DNA from: Lathyrus oleraceus
Lineage: Eukaryota > Streptophyta > Magnoliopsida > Fabales > Fabaceae
Length of the DNA: 64,000 nt
Direction: 5' to 3'
NCBI RefSeq assembly: GCF_024323335.1
Contig: NC_066581.1
Span: 438,178,781 to 438,242,780, forward strand
Shown: one piece after another, positions 23,121 through 34,999 of the stretch
Position numbering within the stretch: the stretch's first letter is position 1
Layout of the letters: each line of letters opens with the position of its first letter
Program-made: the position numbers and the translations under genes
The notes under the pieces: model-generated
What the model was told of the DNA's origin: nothing
Databases searched by the model: none
What the model saw: only the letters and a program-made list of their open reading frames with translations

Positions 23121-24623
23121 CTAAGGATCCCTAACAACAATGTCAGAAGATCTGGCTGAAGGCGCGTACTTCCTTCGAATGCGACGGATTTCGGTCTCAA
23201 AAGAAGCCTTCATCTGAGTCTTCTCGAGGACAAGCTGGTCAACAATCGACTTCCAAGCAATGGAAGGCTGAGGCATGCTAGAAGATGGAACCTCTGGCGC
23301 TCTCTGTCTCTTCGTCACTCGGTCTTCAAGTAGCTCAATCAGTGCATCTTTGTCCTTAGACTCCAATAGCAACTCTTCATGCTTCTTGCTTAAAGCATGG
23401 AAACACTCTTCCCATATATCCTTCTCTTGCTTCATCTTGGCGAGTGCGTCTTCCAACTCCTCTACATCTTGGTTAGGGAGAGTTAATGGCTCAACCACAA
23501 CCATAGTCATATGTCTTTCACAAGGATAAGGCATCTTCAACTCCAAAGCTCTCTTATTCACCTAAAGAGTGTAAGCTTCCAAAGCTACATAATTGCACGG
23601 ACCAAGCTCGGATCTTCCTTTCCTATGCATATTATGCCAAGCATGCACAATCTTCTGCTTTAAATGTTGGGGATCTTTACCCTCTTGATAGAAAAGACCT
23701 TCTAACAACATGTTATTAGGTTTTTCTCTCAAGGGGAACCCAAGTTGATGACGAGCCAAAGCAGGGTTGTAGTTGATTCCTCCTTGTGTACCAATGAGAG
23801 ACACACTAGAGAATTCACCATAACTACCAATAATCTCCAAACTGCTTAAGGACGGATCATACCAAACTATATCATCATTAGTGAGAGAGATAAGTCTCTG
23901 AGACCACCTTAGACATTGTTTGTTCTCTACAAAAGCAGGCGTCTAAGGCAAGTGCGAAATAAACCACTTGTACACAAGAGGAATGCAACAGACAATCGTT
24001 CCACCACCTTTAGAATTTCTTAGATGCAAAGAGAAATACATATCACCCAACAAAGTAGGCACAGGATTCCCAATCAAGGAAAGTCTAATGGCGTTAACAT
24101 CAACAAAACCATCAATGTTAGGGAATAAAGCTAATCCATAGATGAGCAACACAAAGATAGCTTCAAAAGCATCCACACTACCAGCTTGAGCAACAATAGT
24201 AGCTTCCTTGATGAGGAAATCAGATGACAATCCAAATAACCCTCCTTTCTTCACCCAATGAGCCTCTATCTCAGACTTCTTCAAGTGAAGAGCTTCAGCA
24301 ATAATACTAGACCGGGGAATCTCCTCCAATCTACTAAAAGGCACTCTACTAGAAACAGGTATCCCCAAAAGATGAGAATACTCGTCCAAGGTAGGCACAA
24401 GCTAAAAATCTGGGAAAGTGAAACAATGGTAGAGAGGATCATAGAACTGCACCAATACACTCAACAATCCTTCAACTACATCAACATACAAGATGGATAA
24501 AAGCTTCCTAAGACGTTGTTTGAATTCCAAGGGATCTAATACAAAAGATGTTAGCTTCCTTAACTCTTTCAAGTCGGGATATCTGAAACTGTACTTCTTA
24601 GTGTTCCTTCGTCCATATTCCAT
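23121..24623 (-). pseudogene. Ogre-1 ORF1 (Ogre-specific protein of unknown function)
   Basis: One frame of 500 codons runs from the ATG at 24623 to the stop at 23121-23123, broken by TAG codons at 24402-24404, 23943-23945 and 23562-23564. The family is the extra ORF placed between the 5' UTR and gag in Ogre elements. Visible features are a basic N-terminus (YGRRNTKKYSFRYPDLKEL), a middle with PTLDEYSHLLGIPV and HWVKKGGLFGLSSDFLI, a WHNMHRKG segment, and a C-terminal coiled coil (VEELEDALAKMKQEKDIWEE onward) followed by a basic tail. Its function in the family is not known to me. All three stops are TAG, each explainable by a single C-to-T change. Confidence 0.85.
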
Positions 24624-25468
24624 GGTCTGGAAATATTTGCAAATGATACCTTAGTTCCTTGAAAGTTTCGTGTGATGAATGTTATGATGCGCATGAATGC
24701 ATGAATGCAACAATCACAAATAAGGGATCACACACAAGGCAAGCAAATAAAGGTCAAGGGATGAATCAAGTCATTGTCAAGATCAATCATCCATTTTGGT
24801 GGATTATGGTTTACACCTTATCAACACCCAAGTTCCATTGATATTGACAAGACTTGATTGGATCAACCAAGAATCAAGGGTTTGTTGCAAGTCACGAGCA
24901 TGAAGTCTGGGTAAGAACCATCCCAAAGGAGTGAACTAAGGATAAAACCTGTAGATCATGTTCTAAAAAGTTCCCAAAGTCTTAATTCTATCTATCGGAT
25001 ATTACAGGTTAAGATGACTGACTCATCGACCCGTAATATTCTCAAGAGAAACTCGTCTGAGTGTAGTATCATGTAACAACTGTTATCAAGTCTACACTTG
25101 ATTAGTTTCCGCACTACATCCTAAATAGGCCAAGATGGGTTAAATGTTCTAAGGTCCCCAGCTTCTCATACCCAATTAGAAATAGTAACGCCTAACCACA
25201 AATACTTGTGTGACATTTCCAAATCCAAAGGAGTCTCCACTGAGCAGATGGATCTCAAGCCAACTTGTTAAGGACTACTCCACACAAGTCGAATATGATT
25301 ATACCATCCTCTTATCTTAATTGCACTCAAGTTCGGGTTAGAACTTATCTCACCACTCAGAGATCACCAAGCATAACAAGCAGATTATATCACACATACA
25401 TATATACAAACATCACATATATACAAATATATTCACACAAAAAGTAGGCTAAACCCACTGGAGACTAC
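24624..25468 (-). other. Ogre-1 5' untranslated region
   Basis: Non-coding sequence between the PBS and ORF1. It contains short CATGAATGCATGAATGC repeats near 24690-24710 on the + strand, similar to sequences near the PBS side and 3' region of Ogre-2. No gene is seen. Confidence 0.65.
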
Positions 25469-25486
25469 TCCCCAACAAATTCGCCA
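25469..25486 (-). other. Ogre-1 primer binding site (decayed)
   Basis: The minus strand reads TGGCGAATTTGTTGGGGA, differing at three positions from the Ogre-2 PBS TGGCGACTCTGCTGGGGA at 48261-48278. It lies 9 bp from the LTR edge. The Ogre PBS is described, from memory, as matching tRNA-Arg. Confidence 0.8.
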
Positions 25487-25495
25487 CTTAATTTC

Positions 25496-28400
25496 TGTAG
25501 CGGGAAATTCATGATCATTAAGATATTGACAAGCTAGAGATCAATTAACAAGAGTCGCCATCGCGCTTTTATAGTTTCCAAGGAAAAAGGGAAAAGTACG
25601 AACAAAACCCAATAAGTAAGAAGTTTTCAACTAAAAACTAATAAAAATCAGAGATCACAGGTAAGGGGGTTGGTTATACTGAGGGAAGGTGTTAGCTCCC
25701 AATGTGTCCTAGATGGAATTTGTGTGCATATGTATTTTTGTATAAAGTGATGTTTACAAACAAATAGAATGGAGGGGATGAGAAAAGAATTCATTAATTA
25801 TATTTTTTGTGTTTTACAAGACCTTCGGACTTGTGCTTACGTACCAACATAAAAATGAGGGATCAAAACCTCGTAGTTCGTGATACAAATTTCAAAGTGA
25901 ATGCATTGTTTTTAACAAAAATTAAGTTTGAAAGGCACAAAGGTCCAAAAATGGTTTGAATGAGTTAGTTCTTTTTGGCTTTTTGAATGTTTAAGTCAAG
26001 TATAGTTAAGTTTATTTACAAGTTTGATTTAAGAAAAGAAGCTTGAAAATGCAATGGCATAAGGCCAAAGTTTCTATCTTTTTGCAAAAGTGGTCAAAGT
26101 TTAGAACAAAAATAGTTCACACAAAGAAGATTTTAAAAAAAAATGGAGGGAGAGATTTTGAAATTAAAGAAATGGGAAGAAGATGAAGAGACTATCCTAT
26201 GTACAAAATTAAAATTTTAGAGTTGAAAAGATCTGACCAAGTGGGTAGCAATCCAATAGACAAGAATGTCAATAGAAACCCAGAATTCCCTTGGACTTTT
26301 AGAATCAAGCAACACACAAATGCATAATTATATTATCTTGAAGAGCAAGGCATCAAATAAAGATGGCCACATCCAAGCTTATCCATTCCATGATCTTATC
26401 CAAAATAGCCCATGTAACAGATGAATTCCACAAGTCACAGGTTCAAAATAATAGCTTCGCGATGATCATGTTGCAGATGAACTTAGAGAGATCTTGAATG
26501 ATGTATCATATGAATTTCAAATTGCAAGCACTTGGTTCTTCACAAATTGGCATTGTCCAAGTCCTTTAGCTTAGGGAGGTTGCCTAGATTCTAAGTCCAT
26601 TTGTCCAAGATCAAGCCAACAATCCACTTAAAAGTTTTTTTATGGTTTTTATGATTATTATGTACATTAATGGTCAAAGACCACACAAACAAACAAAGTA
26701 TATACAAATAAAATATATCACACAATATGGTCCAAAAGGACAAAGTGAAAATTGCATTAACATAAACAATTAGAATGATATGTACAATGGAAAATGAAAT
26801 AAAGTGCAAAAAGTAAATTACATCAAAGTAAAAGCTTGAAATTAAAAGTCAATAGTTAGTAGGTTAGAGGTTAATTTTGTTTTGCTTTTGCTTTTTCAAG
26901 ACATTCGTTGGAGAATACTTAACCCACTTATCACAAGCATGGATCCTTGACCCAAAACATCTTCCAAAGAAAGGAAAGAAGGCCAAGTTTCCACACAATA
27001 CCATGAAAGAGGGGAGACTTACAATCTCACTAACTAGAATGCTTATGCCTTTTGTGTCAAAAATTTAGCGCTATGTTAAGCAACCGTAATTGGACTTATG
27101 TAGAAGTCACAACTATTTAAGGTCGGGCAATAGAATTTTGGTGTTAATGCATGTTAGAGACATAATATAATGAACTATGCTCATGAAACATACCACACAC
27201 AAAAAAGAATATGCAAAAGGTGTGGCCTAATCTCATCCATACTCATGTCAATTTTTCAATCAACTAGCATTAGGACTTTGAGATGTCATAGGCCAAATGG
27301 AATGAATGAATTGAGAAGAGGAATGAGATGAAGTGGGAAGGGGATGAATGAGATCACAAATTGGTCAAAGGAGGACTCTTATTAAATTAATATCATTCAT
27401 TCATTTTGGGAGATGGAATGTACATTCCATCAATCCCCTAAATCCAATGATATTAACTTGACAAAGTCAAATCAACCTTGACCAAGGCCCAACAACAATA
27501 AGCAAGCTCATACAAGTCAATACAAATGGTCAACAAAATTTAATTGGCATTTGTTCAATTAAAAATAAAAAATTAATGCATTTAATTCAAATATGTTTTG
27601 TCCAATTCCTAAAATCTCATCAAAACACCAAAAAAATGGCCATGAGATTTATCATAGGTCAAACAAGGTCAAAGGACCTTGGAGAAAAAAAATTCATAAT
27701 TTTTGGACATTTAAAAATATTTGTAAGCAATTAAAAACAAATGAAAAATCAATTAATTCATGAAAAATATTAATAATGATCCAAAAAATAATTTTAATTC
27801 ATAATATGAGAGAGAAAAATATTTGAAATTTTTTGGTGAAAGTCTCATATTTTTTGGATCAATATTGAATTTAATATGAATTATTGAAGAAAATGAAAAT
27901 AAAACAAAAATTCAGAAAATCAAAAATACGTGGACCATCAGATCTCCCTCATTAATTGAGGTGGCAGATCTGATGATCCAAAGCGCGCATTCCACATGTG
28001 CCTTAGTCAACTGCGTTGCACAATTGGTATTTAAAAGCGATGATCAAGATTAAAACGTAACATATGGATCCTGTGGTTCTCAGCCTTGCCAAGTCATCGC
28101 CGGAGCCAGAGCTCCAGTCATCTTTTCTAGTGGACCTCACCGAACTGGTCCACCATGAACCATCACCATAATGAAAAACAAGGACATGTTCTTGAAGAAA
28201 AAATGGCACTGAGCTCGAATCTGACCTCCATTCACTCCAATTCCAAATATATTAAGAGATATGTGGAATTGAAATTTGAGGTACATGAACTGAGTTGCTT
28301 CGATTTGACCTCAAAGCAACTCAATCTTCTTGCCTACATTGGTAGGACTTCAGACAACCAAAGAATCAATAGAATTGAGCAAGAATTTGAGAGAATCAAA

Positions 28401-30194
28401 GAGTTCAAAATTTCTGAAAGTTACCTTCAATGTAGATCTGGATTCGGTGGATCTTGATCTTGCTTGTGCTTGGACTCACTTCACTTGCTTGCAGGATAAG
28501 GATTGAATGGTTTAGAAGCAATGAATTCCTGGAGAATTGAATTCCAAAATAATGGAGATTCAAGCTCAAATTCAAACGAATTTATCAGGCTTATCCTTTG
28601 AGAATTGAGGGTTTGCAATGGGGGATCAAAGCTGGCGCAATTGTGTGTGAATTTCTGAGCAATTGAAGCTCTATTTATAGCTGAATCATGTGATATTTGC
28701 ACACTCACTTTCACTTTCCAAATTTGGCAAATGTGATGTAATGCTGCATGGGCACGCATAGGCCCATGAAATGATGGCTTGAAGTCCATAATTGAATATC
28801 ATATGCGTTGAAGTAGGCTTGGATTGAAGGCACATGTACATTGATGTTTGAAGATTGATCCATGCCAAATGATATCAGCCTATTTAAACCATGTGCAGCC
28901 TATGCATTTCTCATCCAAAATGGATGAATTTGAGCTCTTTGGAAAGGTGAGATCAAGAGGAACAACTTTTATGTTCAACACTTTTTCATTTGGAGCTTGT
29001 AACTTGGAGAAATTTGAGGTGGAAGTTTGGAAATGTTTGACATATCAAATATTTTCTAAGTGTCAAGCCATATGTCTCAATATTCCACCTTGCTTAACTT
29101 TTTATATGAGCTTCAAATGAGAAACGTGTCTTCATCAAAGTTATATATCTCTCAAAGATATTCAAAATGGTCATAAATTTCATGTCATTTGGATTTGAAA
29201 TGATAGAGTTATGCATTTTTGAAGTTTGGAAAAATCACTTGATCAATGGTATAGGTCAAAAGTGACCTATAATGTAGCCTCATATCACATGCTCAAAAGA
29301 GTTGAATCAGCTCCCACTCCAAACATAAAAGTTTAAGTAGACACATTGAATTTGATTGTTCAACTTGGAAATATTTCATCTCATAAAAATTGAGCAAGTT
29401 ATGGCTTTGGGAAGTTGACTTTCAAATTAGGGTTTAGACAAAATGACCTATAATGTTTCAATATAGAAAATGATTTTCCAAGAAAAACTATCTCTAGGTC
29501 TAAGAATGAAAGTTGTTTATAATGTAATTTAGAGTAAGTTTTCTCTTGGAATCATTTTCATATGGTGAAAAGTGTAGGAGGTAGAGTCTAGGGAGACCCA
29601 GTTTTGATAAGATGAATTCATCTGGCCAACCACCATCAACCAACTTGCTAATTTCCAAATCTCTTGACTTTCTTGGCTCATGGTATATCATATATGCATA
29701 AGATGATGAAATTTGAAGTATACCTTGAAATATTTGATCAATTGGTGAGATAGCTTATTGGAGAAGTTACTCAAGATACCCAGTCAAACTAGGGCTTCCA
29801 AGGCAAATCAACCTCAAACTCTTGAAGAAAACTTGATCAATATATCATGTAGGGGTCATTGGGACTCATACATGATACTTATAACCATTCTTGAATCAAT
29901 TATTGGTTGTGCTCTTTGTTTATGAGGGTCTCAAACCCTAGATGTGATCTTGATGAATCAATGAGATCATGCCATACCTACAAAAGAGTTAGACAAATAC
30001 AAAGGCATATTTTTGGTATTTTGGTTAGTGAAATGATAAAATACAAGTATGATATAATCACAAAATTCTTGGTGATCTCTCCTAAAACAAACCCAATGAA
30101 GGAGGGGTAAGGAGGATGCCAAGGCATGATCCCAATGCTAATGCTTATGATGGAATTGCATGAGGGATCTTAGGGTCAAAATTGGGGTCTTACA
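25496..30194 (-). repeat. Ogre-1 5' LTR, 4,699 bp
   Basis: In element sense it begins TGTAAGACCCCAATTTTGAC at 30194 and ends CGCTACA at 25496, so TG/CA termini are present. The start is the well-known Ogre LTR terminus. Near its 3' end it shares a block with Ogre-2 (GGTTAT...GAGGGAAGGTGTTAG at about 25670-25697, + strand). The rest is AT-rich and non-coding; small open frames in it are unsupported. The right edge abuts chromovirus integrase codons, so it marks the insertion point. A TSD cannot be checked because the other end of the element is lost. Confidence 0.88.
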
Positions 30195-31001
30195 GATATG
30201 TTAAGAGCTTGTGTACTTGAAAGTGGAGGGAATTGGAAGGAGCTCTTACCATTGATTGAATTCGCATATAACAATAGTTATCATAAAATTATCGGGATGG
30301 CTCCTTATGAAGCCTTGTATGGACGGAAATGTAGAACCTCTATATGTTGGACAGAAGTTGGTGAAGAAAGGATCTTAGGACCGGAGATTATTCAAGAGAC
30401 TATTGAAAAGATAAGGATGGTCCGTGATAAGATGAAGAAAGCACAAGATCGCCAAAAGAGTTATGCGGATCACAAGAGAAGACCATTGGAATTTGATGAA
30501 GGTGATCATGTATTTTTGAAGGTGACTCCGAGGTTGAGACTGAAAGGATCGTTTAAGTCACAGAAGCTAAGTCCGAGATACATAGGGCCATACCATATTA
30601 TAAAGAGGATTGGAGAAGTAGCCTACAGATTAGCTTTACCACCTTCTCTATCAGAAATGCATGACATTTTTCACGTATCTCAACTTCGAAAGTACATTTT
30701 AGATTCTCTTCAGCCTATCCTTCCAGATTCAATAGAAGTAGAAGCAGATCTAACTTTTGAACCTCTACCAAGCCGTATTATAGGACGGGAAGTTAAGTTA
30801 TTAAGGAATAAGGAGATTCCTCTTGTTAAGGTTCAGTGGGATGAATCATATCTGGGGGATGCTATCTGGGAACTGGAGACAGAAATGAGAGAAGCTTACC
30901 CTCATCTCTTCCAGGTAATATTTAAATTCGAGGACGAATTTTTATATAAGGGGGGAGGATGTAATACCCCGCATTTCCTTAAATACCTAAATTCCTATTA
31001 A
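30195..31001 (+). pseudogene. Chromovirus (Tekay/Del-type) integrase C-terminus and chromodomain
   Basis: The frame begins inside the gene at the Ogre-1 insertion edge and is open for about 268 codons. It contains LPLIEFAYNNSYH, MAPYEALYGRKCRT, the DRQKSYADHKRR segment, a LSPRYIGPYHI block, the HDIFHVSQLRKY segment and a C-terminal chromodomain-like region (IPLVKVQWDESYLGDAIWELETEM). These mark the integrase end of a Tekay/Del-clade chromovirus. The frame runs through the polypurine tract and 42 bp into the 3' LTR before its stop, a common arrangement. Everything upstream (gag, protease, RT, integrase core) is outside this contiguous segment, displaced by Ogre-1. Confidence 0.92.
30948..30959 (+). 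other. Polypurine tract of the chromovirus
   Basis: AAGGGGGGAGGA directly abuts TGTAATACCCC, the start of the 3' LTR. Confidence 0.88.
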
Positions 31002-31224
31002 TTGAGATCAATTGAGTTCCTATGTGCTCTAAAAGTTATCAATTGGGATAAATAGAGTAAATAACGAGTTCAGGTTGACTTAATTAATATTAATTGGGAC
31101 TGACCTTTTATTATTTGGGACATTTTGGCAACACTAATAATGGGTCAATTGCTCTGGTAGAACAAATATTATGGTTAGTACCACTTAAGATATTTGTTTC
31201 TACCACTTACTAACCACACAAATG
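30960..31224 (+). repeat. Chromovirus 3' LTR, left part before the Ogre-2 insertion
   Basis: The LTR starts TGTAATACCCCGCATTTCC and is interrupted after 265 bp by Ogre-2. It resumes after 56747, and the two parts are joined by the shared AAATG. Uninterrupted, the LTR would be about 2,227 bp. Confidence 0.88.
31220..31224. repeat. Target site duplication, left copy (AAATG), Ogre-2
   Basis: AAATG precedes the TGTCGC edge of Ogre-2 and is repeated at 56743-56747 after the GCTACA edge. Confidence 0.93.
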
Positions 31225-32269
31225 TGTCGCATCGCGCGAAAAACCGGCGGGAAAAGAAAGAAACAACAGAGCCGCCACCGTGCGTTATTTATCCCAAAAG
31301 AGGGAAAGGAAACGCTCAGAGTAAACCTGGGAAAGAACATGGTCTCGCGACCAAAGAGAATGGGTTCGGGAGTCGGTTATGCGAAGGGAAGGTATTAGCA
31401 CCCCTACGCATCCGTAGTACTCTACGGGATCCACGCACAATAGAAAGGAAAATGGTTGCTAAAACACTGCTCAAAACACACACACTGGCTGAAAGAGACA
31501 AAAGAAAACTGACTGAAACTGACTCGGCAGGATGCCGCATCCTGGGCCTACTTAGTCTATCAGGCATAGACATCAGAGTCGAAGTAGTTCGGACTGGGGA
31601 AACAACACATGCTCGCTAGGATATCGCATCCTATGCATACGTATCTTCTCGGACGAGAGAAGAATCAGAGCATTCGTAGCTCGGCTGACACGTGCACAAA
31701 TAAACAAGACACACACAGGCAAACGTGGAGCCCGACTGCCAATCACTGGACTTATGTCAGCATCCGAACCTAAAACACACGCAAAGAGGCAAACGTGGAG
31801 CCCAAATGCCAATCACTGGACTTACATTGACATCCGAACCTAAACACACACACACTGGAACCCAAATGCCACTCGATGGACTTACATCGGCTTCCAGGCA
31901 CACAACAACACAACAGGTTAATAGGGAGTCGGGGACTCGAGCCTATAACTGTCAAGCACACACTCAAACAAACAGACAACAAATTGCTAAGGAGTCAGGC
32001 ACTCGAGCCTAGCAACTGTCAAACAACACACACAAAAAAAGAAAAAAAGGCGCCCGGAGAGATCAGCTCAATCTCCTGCCTACATACTTCATCTGGTATG
32101 AAGATCAGGGCGATGTAGTTCCCCTACAGAGGGATGAAGGACTAGCCTAACCAGATAACAGAGGGAGACACAACTAGGGAGACTACGACTCGAGCCTAGA
32201 TGTTGTCATGCAAATCATCCCTAAGTTAAGGTTTCTAGCTAACTGGCACAGGGAGCCAGCCTATCCTAG

Positions 32270-32557
32270 ACATGACTTGCACAGGAAGCAAGCCACACCT
32301 ACACTTAACTTGCACAGGAAGCAAGCCAAGCAAAACCTAACTTGCACAGGAAGCAAGTCTAAGCAAACACTAACTTGCACAGGAAGCAAGTCAAACAATC
32401 CTAACTTGCACAGGAAGCAAGTCAAACAATCCTAACTTGCACAGGAAGCAAGTCAAACAATCCTAACTTGCACAGGAAGCAAGTCAAACAATCCTAACTT
32501 GCACAGGAAGCAAGTCAAACAATCCTAACTTGCACAGGAAGCAAGTCAAACAATCCT
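32270..32557. repeat. 31-bp tandem repeat array in the Ogre-2 3' LTR
   Basis: About nine copies of a unit with core ACTTGCACAGGAAGCAAGTC occur. The last six have a 31-bp period and are nearly identical, while the first three are diverged and slightly longer. The core itself contains ACTTGC...GCAAGT inverted arms. The same array with the same copy number is in the 5' LTR. Confidence 0.93.
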
Positions 32558-34999
32558 ACAAGCACAGATAGCACAGGTAGCACACACTATATGCACACAA
32601 GTGGCTCAAACAAGGGTTAGGTTTTAGTCGAGGGGTCATATCAACCTCAACAAACAAACCTCTGGAACTGGGTAAATGTTGCTCTTAACCTTGCCATTGA
32701 GGGGCTAAGGTGAAGCAGATGAAAGGTGAGTGAAGATAAGACTTCACAGCTCTTATCCCTGGCCTGGGAGAGCTTAAGACAAGAATGTGTGGGTTCAGAA
32801 AGTGGGAACCCTTCTACACATTTAAAACTGACTCGACTGCACAATTGTACAAGATCTTGGGTTTGTATCTGCAATGCATCAACACACTGGTGTGAGCAAA
32901 GCAGATGACACACTGAATAGTGGGGGATAGATTGCATATCCCTACCTTCCACCAATTGCCTCTTCACTTAGGAGGTCTTTGACTCTATGCAAGGACAAAA
33001 GTAAACAGTCACAATCATTGCCTCTTAAGGAGGACTTCAGACAGTTGCCTGGCCAAGTAACAGGCCAGGTCTTCCAGACTACATGAAGTAGAAGAGACAT
33101 ACCTCAATGCAAATTTCTTATACAAGCAAATCAAAGCAAAAGTTCACAAGGAACTAAGCAACTAAAGCACCTGAAACAGTCAAGCAGATGTTAGTACACA
33201 ACTTCAAACAAAGTAAAAGGAAACAGAGGCCAACAGTCAATTTGAGGCACATGGATGTGCAAGGCACAAGGCTTAAGGCATGTGAGCCAAGCCACCTACA
33301 ACACAAACAAGTTAGACAATGATTCTTAAGCAAGCTCAATCAAAAGAATTGGTCTCAATGGCCATTTGATGGTCAACCTGAAAACACAAACTCAAAGGTG
33401 AGTAGCAGGACCACTAGGGCAAGCCTAGGGTCAAAAATGAATGAGAAAGTCAAAACAGCAAAGGGCAAGCATCCAAAATCATGTTCAAACCATTAGGAAA
33501 CAAAACCAATTGGGTTCACATTCATATCAATCACTATCATCATTTCATGAACAGATCAGGTCAAAACATGGCAAACAGAAGCTCACAGAAGTCAACAGCA
33601 AGACTTAACTCAAAAGCAATCTAAACATTTTCCAAAAATCACCAAATAAATCATGATCAACCCTAACACATAGCATGGTAAGCATGTCAAATTTCATCCC
33701 ATTTGGACAAGTGGAAGGCAGTCAATGAAAATCAGAAAGTCAAACCAAATTTAAGCATGCATAATGAAGGTCAACAAACATGGGTCAACTTCAAAAAATC
33801 ATATCAAATTGAAAACAGAAGAGAAATGAATGAGATTAACACCAATGCAAAGCTTGAGATGTCTAGTTATCACATGTCAAATTTCAAGTCCATCTAATAA
33901 AGTATGAGAATTCCACAAATGAAAGGGGAACATGTGTCACACAAAGTCAACTATTGACTAGGCAGGGGAGAAAATCTCAAACAATTAGGAAAATAGCTCA
34001 AATAAATCCAAGAAAATTCACATGTGAACTAGACATACAAGTGTAGGTTCATGCAAAATTTGGGGTCATTTGGATGTAAGGAAGCATGGTAATGAAAATC
34101 ATGAAGTTGGACATCAATGGTGTGACACAAGTTGTCACACCCTAATTCAAAAAATCATAACTCACAAACCACAAATGATAAATTCACAAACTCTACACCA
34201 AAATCACCATGAATGTGTCTAGTTTAAGCACAAAAAATTTGGGAGCCATTGGATACATTCTCATCATTTCACAATTGATTTGGCAAAGTGTACAAAATTT
34301 GGTCACATGTCACAAACCCTAAGGCCAATTAAAAACCATTCATCCAAAAATTCTGGAAAAATAATGATAAAAAAGTAGAGATCATGATGAACACAACACA
34401 AAAATTCCCATTGAATTTGGATCAAGATTGAACAAGTTATGATTTTTACAAGATGGGCATCAAAAATGAAATAATTATTGAAATTAACATTGAAAGAATG
34501 GCATTTTGGTAATATTGGAATCCACTAATCAAAACACAGTCGTTTTGGGCAGGGATTGAAATGTTTCTATTGGCCAGTGGGGAATGGCACAGTAACACGA
34601 AATTGGGAACAATCTGGGCAGATTGGGATTTAGGGTTTATACTCAAGAATCATGATTTCTCAATTCTTCCCAAAAATCAAAATTGAGCATATCATTGTAA
34701 TCATCAAACAGCATACAACAACAATCCAAACCCTATTTTCATTAATTTGAACTACACAACAAGAAATCGAAGGAAACATTTTCAAGCATCAAACTTTATC
34801 TCATCATATCTTCATGAATAAGCAACCATTCCAAAAAGTGAAAGCATCACTAAACTCAGCATTGAAAGATCTTTTGAAAACATGTATCAATTTGAGAAAT
34901 CATGGAGTTCGAAAACTTACCAATTTGGAGGGACAGTGATGATGCTGATGCTTTTGGATGGAATTGAAGTGAAATAATGGTCCTAGAGCCTCCTTGATG

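Larger units (their letters stand above)
16358..30194 (-). mobile_element. Ogre-1: Ty3/gypsy Tat-lineage Ogre element, 3' part missing, pol split by a solo LTR
   Basis: Read right to left, the element has a 4,699-bp 5' LTR (30194-25496), a PBS, a 5' UTR, an Ogre-specific ORF1, gag, protease, a predicted intron and RT. RT is interrupted at 18178-18182 by an Athila-type solo LTR and resumes at 16460-16358 with the RT-RNase H boundary. It then stops abruptly at a join to a copia LTR fragment, so RNase H, integrase and the 3' LTR are absent. The extra ORF1, the intron between protease and RT, the long LTR and the TGTAAGACCCC terminus are hallmarks of Ogre elements. At least eight nonsense codons and two frameshifts make it clearly dead. 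It sits inside a chromovirus integrase gene on its right side. Confidence 0.92.

Noticed and set aside
18183..24623. Integrated pararetrovirus (caulimovirus-like) as the source of RT
   Set aside because: Gag, protease, RT order, LTR, PBS, intron and RT motifs all fit Ty3/gypsy Ogre; no movement protein or coat protein was seen.
31194..31619. 141-codon open frame repeated at 48232-48675
   Set aside because: It lies inside the Ogre-2 LTR ends, occurs in both LTRs and has no recognisable domain.
32270..32557. CRISPR-like array of repeated units
   Set aside because: The units are contiguous 31-bp tandem repeats without unique spacers, lie in a plant LTR and recur in the second LTR.
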